From: Streptomyces gobiensis
Lineage (GTDB): Bacteria > Actinomycetota > Actinomycetes > Streptomycetales > Streptomycetaceae
Length of the DNA stretch: 64,000 bases
Assembly (NCBI RefSeq): GCF_021216675.1
Contig: NZ_CP086120.1
Location: 5,082,501 to 5,146,500, forward strand
Direction: 5' to 3'
Numbering within the stretch: the first letter of the stretch is position 1; each line of letters opens with the position of its first letter. Both the position numbers and the translations under genes were made by a program. A model generated the notes under the pieces. The model did not search any database. It worked only from the letters and a program-made list of their open reading frames with translations, and was not told where the DNA came from. Positions 48,593 to 57,480 of the stretch are shown here, one piece after another.

Positions 48593-49744
48593 ATGAGCAG
48601 TATGCAGCGCGAGATCTTCACCGAGGACCATGACGCCTTCCGGGAGACGGTCAGGACCTTTCTGGCCAAGGAGGTCACCCCGCACCATGAGCAGTGGGAG
48701 CGGGACGGCGTCGTCAGCCGGGACGCCTGGCTGGCCGCCGGACGGCAGGGGCTTCTCGGGCTCGCCGTCCCCGAGGAGTACGGCGGCGGCGGAAACGATG
48801 ACTTCCGCTACAGCGCCGTGCTGATGGAGGAGTTCACCAAGGCCGGAGCCTCCGGCATGGCCGTCGGCCTCCACAACGACATCATCGGGCCCTATCTTCT
48901 CTCCCTCACCACCGAGGAGCAGAAGCGGCGCTGGCTGCCCGGCTTCTGCACCGGCGAGCTCATTACGGCCATCGCCATGACCGAGCCGGGCGCGGGCTCC
49001 GATCTCCAGGGCATCCGCACCACCGCGGAGGACCGGGGCGATCACTGGCTGCTCAATGGCTCCAAGACGTTCATCTCCAATGGCATTCTGGCCGATCTGG
49101 TGATCGTCGTTGTCAGGACCACACCGGAGGGCGGGGCCAAGGGGCTCAGCCTGCTGGTCGTCGAGCGTGGCATGGCGGGCTTTGAGCGCGGCCGCAACCT
49201 CGACAAGATCGGCCAGAAGGCCCAGGACACCGCGGAGTTGTTCTTCAACGATGTACGTGTCCCCAAGGAGAACCTGCTCGGTGAGCTCAATGGCGCCTTC
49301 ATCCATCTGATGACCAATCTCGCCCAGGAGCGGATGGGCATCGCGGTGGCCGGAATCACCGCCGCCGAGCAGGTGCTCGCCCTGACCATGGAGTATGTCA
49401 AGGAGCGGGAGGCCTTTGGACGGCCACTGGCCAAGCTTCAGCACATCCGCTTCGAGATCGCTGAGATGGCCACCGAGTGTGCCGTCACCCGCACCTTCCT
49501 CGACCGCTGTATCGCTGATCACGCGGCGGGCAAGCTCGACGCCGTACACGCCTCGATGGCCAAGTGGTGGGCCACCGAGCTGCAGAAACGCGTGGCCGAC
49601 CGCTGCCTCCAACTGCACGGCGGCTACGGCTATATGACCGAATACCGGGTTGCGAAGGCCTTTGTGGACGGCCGGATCCAGACCATCTACGGCGGCACGA
49701 CCGAGATCATGAAGGAGATCATCGGTCGTTCGCTGCTCGCTTGA
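48593..49744 (+). CDS. Acyl-CoA dehydrogenase
   Basis: 383 residues. Motifs in order: EDHDAFRETVRTFLAKEVTPH, AMTEPGAGSDLQGIRTTA (flavin/substrate signature), GSKTFISNG, RQEX-like AQERMGIAVAGI, EREAFGRPLAKLQHIRF, and the C-terminal LQLHGGYGYMTEYRVAKAFV with IYGGTTEIMKEIIGRSL. The catalytic Glu is probably in the GGTTEIM segment, as in short- and medium-chain enzymes. It is 17 bp after the LLM gene in the operon. Confidence 0.93.
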   Translation: MSSMQREIFTEDHDAFRETVRTFLAKEVTPHHEQWERDGVVSRDAWLAAGRQGLLGLAVPEEYGGGGNDDFRYSAVLMEEFTKAGASGMAVGLHNDIIGPYLLSLTTEEQKRRWLPGFCTGELITAIAMTEPGAGSDLQGIRTTAEDRGDHWLLNGSKTFISNGILADLVIVVVRTTPEGGAKGLSLLVVERGMAGFERGRNLDKIGQKAQDTAELFFNDVRVPKENLLGELNGAFIHLMTNLAQERMGIAVAGITAAEQVLALTMEYVKEREAFGRPLAKLQHIRFEIAEMATECAVTRTFLDRCIADHAAGKLDAVHASMAKWWATELQKRVADRCLQLHGGYGYMTEYRVAKAFVDGRIQTIYGGTTEIMKEIIGRSLLA

Positions 49745-49763
49745 GAAAGGGTTACTACCTACC

Positions 49764-50978
49764 GTGAGCACCGACGCGTTCGTATACGACGCCATCCGCA
49801 CCCCGCGAGGGCGCGGCAAGGCCAGTGGTGCGCTGCACGGCACCAAGCCCATCGATCTGGTGGTAGGGCTCATCGACGAGATCCGCCGCCGCTTCCCCGA
49901 TCTCGACCCGGCCGCCATCGACGATGTGGTGCTGGGCGTCGTCAGCCCGCACAGCGATCAGGGCTCCGACATCGCCAAGATCGCGGCCATCGCGGCCGGA
50001 CTTCCCGACACGGTCGCGGGCCTTCAGGAGAACCGCTTCTGTGCCTCCGGCCTGGAGGCGGTCAATCTGGCCGCTGCCAAGGTCCGTTCGGGCTGGGAGG
50101 ATCTGATCCTGGCAGGCGGTGTGGAGTCGATGTCCCGCGTTCCGCTGGGCAGTGACGGCGGCGCCTGGGCGATGGACCCGATGACCAGCTTTGACACCGG
50201 CTTCGTCCCACAGGGCATCGGCGCCGACCTGATCGCCACCATGGAGGGCTTCAGCCGCCGGGATGTGGACGAGTTCGCCGCCCTCTCCCAGGAGCGGGCG
50301 GCCAAGGCGTGGAAGGACGGCCGGTTCGACCGCTCCGTCGTCCCGGTCCGCGACCGCAATGGGCTGACCGTGCTCGACCATGATGAACATCTGCGGCCCG
50401 GCACAACGGCTGATTCGCTCGCCGGTCTCAAGCCCTCCTTCGCCGTGATCGGCGATATGGGCGGCTTCGACGCGGTGGCGCTGCAGAAGTACCACTGGGT
50501 GGAGAAGATCGATCACGTTCACCACGCGGGCAACTCCTCCGGCATTGTCGATGGCGCGGCGCTGGTGGCCATCGGCAGCGGTGAGATCGGCCAGCGCTAT
50601 GGTCTGGAGCCGCGCGCCCGGATTCTGTCCGCCGCGGTGTCCGGCGCCGACCCGACCATCATGCTGACCGGTCCGGCGCCTGCCTCCCGTAAGGCGCTGG
50701 CCAAGGCGGGCCTGACGATTGATGACATCGATCTGGTGGAGATCAATGAGGCCTTCGCGGCTGTGGTGCTGCGCTATGTCAAGGACATGGGGCTGGACTT
50801 GGAGAAGGTCAACGTCAATGGCGGCGCGATCGCCATGGGGCACCCGCTGGGTGCCACCGGCGCGATGATTCTGGGCACGCTCATTGATGAGCTGGCGCGG
50901 CGTGATCAGCGGTATGGGTTGGCGACGCTGTGTGTGGGCGGCGGTATGGGGATCGCCACCGTCATCGAACGCCTCTAG
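49764..50978 (+). CDS. Acetyl-CoA C-acyltransferase (thiolase)
   Basis: 404 residues from GTG 49764. The nucleophile Cys is in ENRFCASGLEAVNLA, the NEAFA motif in IDLVEINEAFAAVVL, GGAIAMGHPLGATGA holds the catalytic His, and TLCVGGGMGIA the second Cys. It cleaves 3-ketoacyl-CoA as the last step of beta-oxidation. It is 19 bp after the dehydrogenase gene. Downstream is a short repeat block and then the FadB-type gene. Confidence 0.93.
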   Translation: MSTDAFVYDAIRTPRGRGKASGALHGTKPIDLVVGLIDEIRRRFPDLDPAAIDDVVLGVVSPHSDQGSDIAKIAAIAAGLPDTVAGLQENRFCASGLEAVNLAAAKVRSGWEDLILAGGVESMSRVPLGSDGGAWAMDPMTSFDTGFVPQGIGADLIATMEGFSRRDVDEFAALSQERAAKAWKDGRFDRSVVPVRDRNGLTVLDHDEHLRPGTTADSLAGLKPSFAVIGDMGGFDAVALQKYHWVEKIDHVHHAGNSSGIVDGAALVAIGSGEIGQRYGLEPRARILSAAVSGADPTIMLTGPAPASRKALAKAGLTIDDIDLVEINEAFAAVVLRYVKDMGLDLEKVNVNGGAIAMGHPLGATGAMILGTLIDELARRDQRYGLATLCVGGGMGIATVIERL

Positions 50979-51110
50979 GGGTGGCCCCCAATCCCGCGCT
51001 CCCAGCTACCTCCCCCAGCTACCTCTGGGAGGCGCCTCCAGGAGGTTGCCCCCAGGAGGGCCTCAGGGGTGTGCCCCCGTGCCTTGGGCGCGGGCTCGCG
51101 GGCGGGCCCC
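50979..51110. repeat. Short modular intergenic repeat, block E
   Basis: This lies between the thiolase and FadB-type genes. It contains the same palindromic motif family as the other blocks (CTCCCAGCTACCTCC, CCCCAGCTACCTCTGGGAGG, then GCCCCCAGGAGG). It interrupts an otherwise tight operon and may attenuate or process the mRNA. Confidence 0.7.
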
Positions 51111-51187
51111 CGGTGCTGGGCTGAGCCGCCTGCCGTCGCCGCGTAACCCGCACGCGCATGAACAGAATTCACCTGGAGACATACGAC

Positions 51188-53359
51188 ATGCCTGAGTCCA
51201 TGACGATCCGCTGGGATCGCGACGCCGACAACATCGTCACGCTGACCCTCGATGACCCCAATCAGTCCGCCAACACCATGAACGAGGACTTCAAGACCTC
51301 GCTCACCGCCATCGCCGACCGGCTGGAGGCCGAGAAGGACTCCATCCGCGGTGTGATCGTCACCTCGGCGAAGAAGACCTTCTTCGCGGGCGGCGATCTG
51401 CGACTGCTGATCCAGGCCACACCCGAGCACTCCACCGAGGTCTTCGACAGCGGCATGCGGATCAAGCGCGATCTGCGCCGTATCGAGACCCTCGGCAAGC
51501 CCGTCGTCGCCGCCATCAACGGCGCCGCGCTCGGCGGCGGCCTGGAGATCGCGCTGGCCTGTCATCACCGCGTTGCCCTGGACGCCCAGGGTTCCAAGAT
51601 CGGACTGCCCGAGGCCACCTTGGGCCTGCTGCCCGCGGGTGGTGGCGTCACCCGTACCGTCCGGCTGCTCGGCATCGCCGATGCCCTGCTGAACGTGCTG
51701 CTCCAGGGCCAGCAGTACTTCCCCGCCAAGGCGAAGGAGAAGGGCCTGGTCCACGAGGTCGTGGACACCCAGGAGGAGTTGATCGAGCGGGCCCGCGCCT
51801 TCATCGACGCCAACCCCGAGGCCCGGCAGCCCTGGGACACCGAGGGGTACAAGATCCCCGGGGGCACCCCGGCGCACCCGAAGTTCGCGGCGAACCTCCC
51901 CGCCTTCCCGGCCAACCTCAAGAAGCAGACCGGCGGCGCCGAATATCCGGCGCAGCGCAATATCCTCGCGGCAGCTGTCGAGGGCGCCCAGGTCGACTTT
52001 GAGAGCGCCCAGGTCATCGAGGCCCGCTACTTCGTGGAGCTGGTCACCGGCCAGATCTCCAAGAACATGATCCAGGCCTTCTTCTTCGACCTCCAGGCCG
52101 TCAACTCGGGTGCCAGCCGCCCGAAGGGCATCCAGGCCCGTACGGCGCACAAGGTCGCCGTCCTCGGAGCGGGCATGATGGGCGCGGGCATCGCCTACTC
52201 CTGCGCCAAGGCGGGGATGGAGGTCGTACTCAAGGACGTTTCTCTTGAGGCCGCAGAGAAGGGCAAGGCTTACTCACAGGGGCTGCTGGACAAGGCGCTG
52301 GCCAAGGGACGTACAACCCAGGAGAAGCGCGACGCGCTGCTCGCCCGGATCACCCCGACCGCTGATCCGCAGGCCCTGGCGGGCTGTGACGCCGTCATCG
52401 AAGCGGTCTTCGAGGATCCCAGCCTCAAGCACAAGGTCTTCCAGGAGATCCAGGACATCGTCGCCCCCGACGCCCTGCTCTGCTCCAACACCTCCACACT
52501 GCCCATCACCCTGCTCGCCGAGGGCGTCAAGCGGGAACAGGACTTCATCGGGCTGCACTTCTTCTCACCCGTCGACAAAATGCCCCTGGTCGAGATCATC
52601 AAGGGGAAGAAGACCGGAGCGGAAGCGCTGGCCCGCGCCTTCGACCTGGTCCGCCAGATCAAGAAGACCCCGATCGTCGTCAATGACTCCCGGGGCTTCT
52701 TCACCTCACGGGTCATCGGTCATTTCCTCACCGAGGGGATGGCCCTGGTCGCCGAGGGCGTTGAACCCGCCTCCGTCGAACAGGCCGCGGCCCAGGCGGG
52801 CTACCCGGCCAAGGTGCTCTCCTTGCTGGATGAGCTGAACCTCACCCTGCTGCGTAAGATCCGCAGCGAGGCACAGCAGGCGATCGAGGCCGACGGCGGC
52901 ACGTGGCCCGAGCATCCGGCGGACCAGGTGCTCGACCGGATGATCGATGAGTTCCAGCGGCCCGGACGTTTCGCCGGAGCGGGCTTCTACGAGTACGAGG
53001 ACGGCAAGCGCACCCGGCTGTGGCCCGGGCTGCGGGAGCACTTCACCAAGCCGGACACAGAGATCCCGTTTGAGGACATGAAGGAGCGGATGCTCTTCGC
53101 CGAAGCTCTGGACACCGTCCGCTGCGTGGAGGAAGGCGTCCTGACCTCGGTCGCCGACGCCAATATCGGCTCCATCATGGGCATTGGCTTCCCACCGTGG
53201 ACCGGCGGTGTGCTGCAGTACATCAATGGCTACGAGGGCGGCCTGACCGGCTTCGCCGCCCGCGCCCGCGAGCTCCAGGAGCGCTACGGCGACCGCTTCG
53301 CCCCGCCCGCGCTGCTCATCGAGAAGGCCGAGAAGGGCGAGACCTTCACCGACGGGTGA
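51188..53359 (+). CDS. FadB/FadJ-type multifunctional enoyl-CoA hydratase / 3-hydroxyacyl-CoA dehydrogenase
   Basis: 723 residues from ATG 51188; an upstream ATG at 51158 is possible. The crotonase N-domain has NGAALGGGLEIALACHHRV and LPEATLGLLPAGGGVTRTVR (residues about 110-160). The NAD-binding domain starts at about 325 with VAVLGAGMMGAGIAYSCAKAG. Catalytic His is in HFFSPVDKMPLVEIIKG, and VNDSRGFFTSRVIG starts the C-terminal domain. It performs hydration and oxidation in beta-oxidation and completes the operon (dehydrogenase, hydratase/dehydrogenase, thiolase). Confidence 0.92.
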   Translation: MPESMTIRWDRDADNIVTLTLDDPNQSANTMNEDFKTSLTAIADRLEAEKDSIRGVIVTSAKKTFFAGGDLRLLIQATPEHSTEVFDSGMRIKRDLRRIETLGKPVVAAINGAALGGGLEIALACHHRVALDAQGSKIGLPEATLGLLPAGGGVTRTVRLLGIADALLNVLLQGQQYFPAKAKEKGLVHEVVDTQEELIERARAFIDANPEARQPWDTEGYKIPGGTPAHPKFAANLPAFPANLKKQTGGAEYPAQRNILAAAVEGAQVDFESAQVIEARYFVELVTGQISKNMIQAFFFDLQAVNSGASRPKGIQARTAHKVAVLGAGMMGAGIAYSCAKAGMEVVLKDVSLEAAEKGKAYSQGLLDKALAKGRTTQEKRDALLARITPTADPQALAGCDAVIEAVFEDPSLKHKVFQEIQDIVAPDALLCSNTSTLPITLLAEGVKREQDFIGLHFFSPVDKMPLVEIIKGKKTGAEALARAFDLVRQIKKTPIVVNDSRGFFTSRVIGHFLTEGMALVAEGVEPASVEQAAAQAGYPAKVLSLLDELNLTLLRKIRSEAQQAIEADGGTWPEHPADQVLDRMIDEFQRPGRFAGAGFYEYEDGKRTRLWPGLREHFTKPDTEIPFEDMKERMLFAEALDTVRCVEEGVLTSVADANIGSIMGIGFPPWTGGVLQYINGYEGGLTGFAARARELQERYGDRFAPPALLIEKAEKGETFTDG

Positions 53360-53398
53360 CGGGCGACCCGTGACGGGCGACGGGCCCAGTCCGCCGGT

Positions 53399-54148
53399 TC
53401 ACCGGCCCAGCCGCGGAGCGCGCTCCTTAGGGAACGCGCTCCGCAGCTCCTCCTTCAGCGACCGCTGAAAGGCGGTCAGCAGCGCCTGCACCACCAGCGG
53501 CTGCATATGGGCCGACAGCGACTTCATCCGCTCCACCTGCTCCGGGGCCGGTTCCCGCTCCCGGTAGGGCTCCCACACCTCGGCGCGGAAGAGCTGGCTC
53601 AGCTCCCGGGCCACCTCCCGGGTGTGCTCCAACACCACCTTCCGGGCGGCCAGGATCGACTCCAGCGACATCGGTACGTCCAGCAGCCGCACCCCCAGAG
53701 GCAGCATGCCCGGATCGACCCGGAAGACCGCCGGGTCGTCCGTGCTCTCCAGCACGCTCATCGCGACCAGCCGCTCCAGGTCCTCCTCCGTCAGCTCCCG
53801 GCCGCTGCGCCGCGCCAGCTGTTCACGGGTCACCTCATCGGCCGTGTCGGGCATCCAGGAGGCCACCAGGGCGCGATGTATGGCCAGGTCATAGGCGCTG
53901 AGGTCTTCCGGGAGCTGCTGCACATAGCGCTCGATGGCGGACAGCGTCATGCCCTGGCTCTGCAGCTCCTCGATAAGCGCCAGCCGGGAGAGGTGGTCGG
54001 GCCCGTAGCGGCCGACCCGGCGCGGACCGATCTCGGGCGGCGGCAGCAGCCCACGGGTGCTGTAGAAGCGTACGGTGCGTACGGTGACGCCCGCGCGGGC
54101 CGCCAGCTCGTCGACGGTCAGGCTCGCGGCCTCCATCTGCTGGGTCAT
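53399..54148 (-). CDS. MerR-family transcriptional regulator
   Basis: 249 residues. The N-terminal MerR helix-turn-helix (about 10-75) reads SLTVDELAARAGVTVRTVRF, YSTRGLLPPPEIGPRRVGRY and EELQSQGMTLSAIERYVQQL. The long C-terminal part (about 85-240) is the effector domain typical of Streptomyces/mycobacterial MerR regulators beside fatty acid genes. It diverges from the acyl-CoA synthetase with 146 bp between starts, where a dyad is present. It probably controls the synthetase and perhaps the operon on the other side. Inducer unknown; an acyl-CoA is a fair guess. Confidence 0.88.
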   Translation of the reverse strand: MTQQMEAASLTVDELAARAGVTVRTVRFYSTRGLLPPPEIGPRRVGRYGPDHLSRLALIEELQSQGMTLSAIERYVQQLPEDLSAYDLAIHRALVASWMPDTADEVTREQLARRSGRELTEEDLERLVAMSVLESTDDPAVFRVDPGMLPLGVRLLDVPMSLESILAARKVVLEHTREVARELSQLFRAEVWEPYREREPAPEQVERMKSLSAHMQPLVVQALLTAFQRSLKEELRSAFPKERAPRLGR

Positions 54149-54191
54149 CTGCGGCGCCCTCTCTCTCGCTCCTTCGTACCAATCGTGTTCA

Positions 54192-54204
54192 ACAGTATTG
54201 CTGT
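54192..54204. promoter_or_regulatory. Possible MerR operator
   Basis: The short dyad ACAG-TATTG-CTGT lies between the divergent MerR and acyl-CoA synthetase genes. MerR regulators bind dyads in the spacer of atypical promoters. The dyad is short and no flanking -35/-10 pair is convincing. Confidence 0.35.
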
Positions 54205-54294
54205 CTCACTAGTCCTGTGAAACCTTCTGAGCCGCGCGGACAGCAGTTACGGCATGAGAAACGGCATGAGAAGACGCCCCTCCCGGAGGCCTCC

Positions 54295-56118
54295 TTGACC
54301 ACGATCCTGCGACTGCCCGGGAATGACCCGGCTCACCTCACTCTCCCCGCCCTCCTCCTGCGCAACGCCGAGGACCATGGTGGTCTCCCGGCGCTCTCCT
54401 GGCGGGCCGCCGACGGCGACGGCTGGACCACCCTCAACTGGGCCGAGACGCGCCAGCGGGTCGCCGAACTCGCCGCCGGATACGCTGCGCTGGGCGTCGA
54501 ACGGGGCGAGCATGTACTGCTGATGATGGGCAACCGGCCCGAGCACTGGCTCACCGACCTCGCACTGGTCCATCTCGGCGCGGTACCGGTGAGCGTCTAC
54601 GGCACGGCCGCGCCCGAGCAGGTCGCCCATATCGTCCGGCACAGCCGTGCCCGCTTCGCGGTGATCGAGGGCGCCGCCGAGCTGCCCCGCTGGGAACCGC
54701 TGCTGGGCGTGCTGGAACGGCTTGTCGTCGTGGAGCCGGACGCGGTGGGCGACCACACCTCATACGCCGGCGTCCCGCGTCCCCATGACACCGAGGCCTT
54801 TGAGAAGGGCTGGCGCCAGACGCGGGCCACCGACCCGCTGACCGTCGTCTACACCTCCGGCACCACCGGTGACCCCAAGGGCGTGGTCATCTCACACCGC
54901 AATGTGGTGCTCAACGCCATCGCACTCGACCAGGTGGTGGAGCTGCCCGAGCACGCGGAGCACATCTGCTATCTGCCGTTCGCGCATATCGCCGAGCGGA
55001 TGCTCGGTATCTATCTGCCGGTTTTCCGCGCCTCGCATGTCCATCTGTGCGCCGATCCGGCCCAGGTCGCGACGGTGGCGAAGGAGCTGCATCCAGCGCA
55101 GTTCTTCGGGGTGCCGAGGGTCTGGGAGAAGCTGGCCGCCTCGGTGAAGGCGGCCCTGACCCTGCTGCCCCAGGAGCAGCGCGCGGCCGTCGAACGCGCC
55201 GGGGAGGTGGCCCGCGAGTTCGTGAGCCACCGGGAGCGGGGCGAGGAGCCGCCGGGAGAGCTGGCCGCCGCCTACGACCAGGCCAAGTCCCGCGTACTCG
55301 ATCCGCTGCTGGCCATGGCGGGCTTTGACAAGCTGGTCTGGACAGCGAGCGCGTCGGCGCCGATGCCGCTGGATGTCGTGAGGTTCTGGGCGGGCTTCGG
55401 CATCATCATCATGGACGCCTGGGGGCTCACCGAGACCATCGGTGTCGCGACGGCCAACAGCCCCACCGGGTTCCGCCTGGGCTCGGTCGGCCGTCCGCTG
55501 GACGGTCTTGAGGTACGTATCGCCGCCGACGGCGAGATCCTGGTACGCGGCGCCACGGTCTTCGACGGCTATCTGCGGGCCGACGGTTCGGTGGCCGCGG
55601 CCACCGACGCCGAGGGCTGGTTCCCGACCGGGGACATCGGCAGGCTGGATGACGACGGCTACCTCTGGCTGACCGACCGCAAGAAGGAGATGATCGTCAC
55701 CTCGACCGGGAAGAACGTATCCCCCGCGCTGGTTGAGAACGCCCTGAAGGAGCACCCGCTGATCGGCCAGGCCCTGGTACACGGTGACGGCCGCTCCTAT
55801 CTGGTCGCCCTGCTCGTCCTGGACCCGGAGATGGCCCCGGCCTGGGCGGCCCAGCACGGCATCGAGGCGCCACCGGCCGAGCTGGCCGGCCACCCGGCGG
55901 TGCACGCAGAGATCGACCGGGCCGTCCGGAGCGCCAACGCCCGCCTCAACCGCACCGAGCAGATCAAGCGCTACCGCCTGCTGGGCGAGGAGTGGGGCCC
56001 GCAGACCGGCGAGCTCACGCCCTCGCTGAAGCTGCGCCGCCGGGTGATCCGCGAGAAGTACGGCGAGGTGATCGAGGAGCTTTACGCGGCGGACGGTCCG
56101 GCCGAGCCCGCCGGATAG
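54295..56118 (+). CDS. Long-chain acyl-CoA synthetase (AMP-dependent)
   Basis: 607 residues from TTG 54295, preceded by GGAGG with 5-bp spacing and directly followed by the conserved TTILRLPGNDPAHLTLPAL; GTG 54217 in the same frame lacks a ribosome-binding site. AMP-binding signature YTSGTTGDPKGVVISHRN, adenylation motifs SASAPMPLDVV and DAWGLTETIG, ATP-binding TDRKKEMIVTSTGKNVSP and the C-terminal catalytic Lys in the NALKEHPLIGQAL region. It activates fatty acids to acyl-CoA, feeding the nearby beta-oxidation operon. The last 37 bp overlap the convergent G6PDH gene. Confidence 0.92.
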   Translation: MTTILRLPGNDPAHLTLPALLLRNAEDHGGLPALSWRAADGDGWTTLNWAETRQRVAELAAGYAALGVERGEHVLLMMGNRPEHWLTDLALVHLGAVPVSVYGTAAPEQVAHIVRHSRARFAVIEGAAELPRWEPLLGVLERLVVVEPDAVGDHTSYAGVPRPHDTEAFEKGWRQTRATDPLTVVYTSGTTGDPKGVVISHRNVVLNAIALDQVVELPEHAEHICYLPFAHIAERMLGIYLPVFRASHVHLCADPAQVATVAKELHPAQFFGVPRVWEKLAASVKAALTLLPQEQRAAVERAGEVAREFVSHRERGEEPPGELAAAYDQAKSRVLDPLLAMAGFDKLVWTASASAPMPLDVVRFWAGFGIIIMDAWGLTETIGVATANSPTGFRLGSVGRPLDGLEVRIAADGEILVRGATVFDGYLRADGSVAAATDAEGWFPTGDIGRLDDDGYLWLTDRKKEMIVTSTGKNVSPALVENALKEHPLIGQALVHGDGRSYLVALLVLDPEMAPAWAAQHGIEAPPAELAGHPAVHAEIDRAVRSANARLNRTEQIKRYRLLGEEWGPQTGELTPSLKLRRRVIREKYGEVIEELYAADGPAEPAG

Positions 56119-57452
56119 CCGGGCAGCGGGGCCCGCCCGTTCTCCCAGGCGGCCAGGACGGGGTCGACCACACGCCAGCACTCCTCGGCCTCATCGCCTC
56201 GGATGGTCAGGCTGGGGTCGCCACGGAAGATATCCAGCAGCAGCCGGGCGTAGGCGGGCAGCCGCTGCGGTGCCAGCTCCAGACCGAGCTGGGCGGACTC
56301 CAGCTCAAACGGGTCACCCGCCCCATTGAGGTTGATGGTCGCGTCGATCCGCTCCGGGTCCAGGGAGAGCCGCAGAAGATTCGGCACCGCTCCGCCGGAC
56401 TGGCCGAACGCCAGATGCGGCACCGGCTTGAAGCGGATGTCGATCGCGGTGCGCGGTTCGCCCAGCGCCTTGCCGGTACGCAGCAGGAACGGCACCCCGG
56501 CCCAGCGCCAGTTGTCGACGGCCAGCCGCAGCTCGGCATAGGTCTCGGTTCCCCGGGCGGGGTCGACCCCCGGCTCATCGGTGTAGTCGGGGACCTTGCG
56601 CCCCGCCACGGTCCCGGCGGTGTAGCGAGCCCGGACCGCGCCGTCGCCCTCCGCCGCCTCGGCGGCGGAGGGTCCCCGGACGGCTCGGAGCAGTTGCACC
56701 TTACGGTCCCGCAGTTCGCGTTCGTGCAGGCTGTGCGGGGGGTCCATGGCGATCAGGCAGAGCAGTTGGAGCAGATGGTTCTGGACCATGTCGCGCAGCG
56801 CCCCGGTCTGGTCGTAGTACCCGGCGCGTCCCTCCAGGGTGAGGTCCTCGTCCCAGACGATGTCGACCCGCTCAATATGGCCCGCGTTCCACACGGGTTC
56901 GAAGAGCCGGTTGGCGAACCGCAGCCCCAGGATGTTCTGGACCGTCTGCTTGTTGAGGAAGTGGTCGACGCGGAAGACCCGCTCCTCGGCCAGGCACTCG
57001 GCGAGCATGCCGTTGAGCTCACGGGCGGACTCCTGGCCCTCGGCGAAGGGCTTTTCGAATACGACGCTGCTGCCCGTCGGCGGCCCGGCTTTGGCCAACG
57101 ACCGCACCGCGGGCTGGTAGAGACTGGGTGGCAGGGCCAGATAGATGACACAGGGCCCCTCGGCGCGCTCTGTCGCGGCCTTCATCCCATCGGTGTCGGT
57201 GACATCGGCTCGGATGTACTCGCATCGCGCGGCGAGCTCCTCCCGGGCTGCCCGGGGCGACTGGGGCGCGTGCTCGTCCAGCGCCGTACGGAGGTGTTCC
57301 TTGAACTCCTCGTCGGTCAGCTCCTCCCGGCTGACGCCGCGCATCCGGAACTCGTCCGGCAGCTCCCCGGCGTCGGCGAGCCGGGTCAGGGCCGGGTACA
57401 GATAGCGCCCAGCGAGATCACCGGTGGCTCCGCAGAGTACGAGGGTGGTCAC
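56082..57452 (-). CDS. zwf: Glucose-6-phosphate dehydrogenase-like protein (divergent)
   Basis: 456 residues from GTG 57452 with GGAGG 6 bp upstream. It keeps the family order: NADP-binding TTLVLCGATGDLAGR, YLALPPSLY, VVFEKPFAEGQESARELN (usual EKPFG), VFRVDHFLNKQTVQNIL (usual RIDHYLGKE), and the C-terminal TAIDIRFKPVPHLAFG. The Lys of the RIDHYLGKE signature is retained as NK, but several other canonical positions differ, so it is a divergent paralogue rather than the main enzyme. It follows the GH15 gene by 28 bp in the same direction. Confidence 0.83.
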   Translation of the reverse strand: MTTLVLCGATGDLAGRYLYPALTRLADAGELPDEFRMRGVSREELTDEEFKEHLRTALDEHAPQSPRAAREELAARCEYIRADVTDTDGMKAATERAEGPCVIYLALPPSLYQPAVRSLAKAGPPTGSSVVFEKPFAEGQESARELNGMLAECLAEERVFRVDHFLNKQTVQNILGLRFANRLFEPVWNAGHIERVDIVWDEDLTLEGRAGYYDQTGALRDMVQNHLLQLLCLIAMDPPHSLHERELRDRKVQLLRAVRGPSAAEAAEGDGAVRARYTAGTVAGRKVPDYTDEPGVDPARGTETYAELRLAVDNWRWAGVPFLLRTGKALGEPRTAIDIRFKPVPHLAFGQSGGAVPNLLRLSLDPERIDATINLNGAGDPFELESAQLGLELAPQRLPAYARLLLDIFRGDPSLTIRGDEAEECWRVVDPVLAAWENGRAPLPGYPAGSAGPSAA

Positions 57453-57480
57453 GGGATACCTCCATCCGGTCGGGGGTGGT

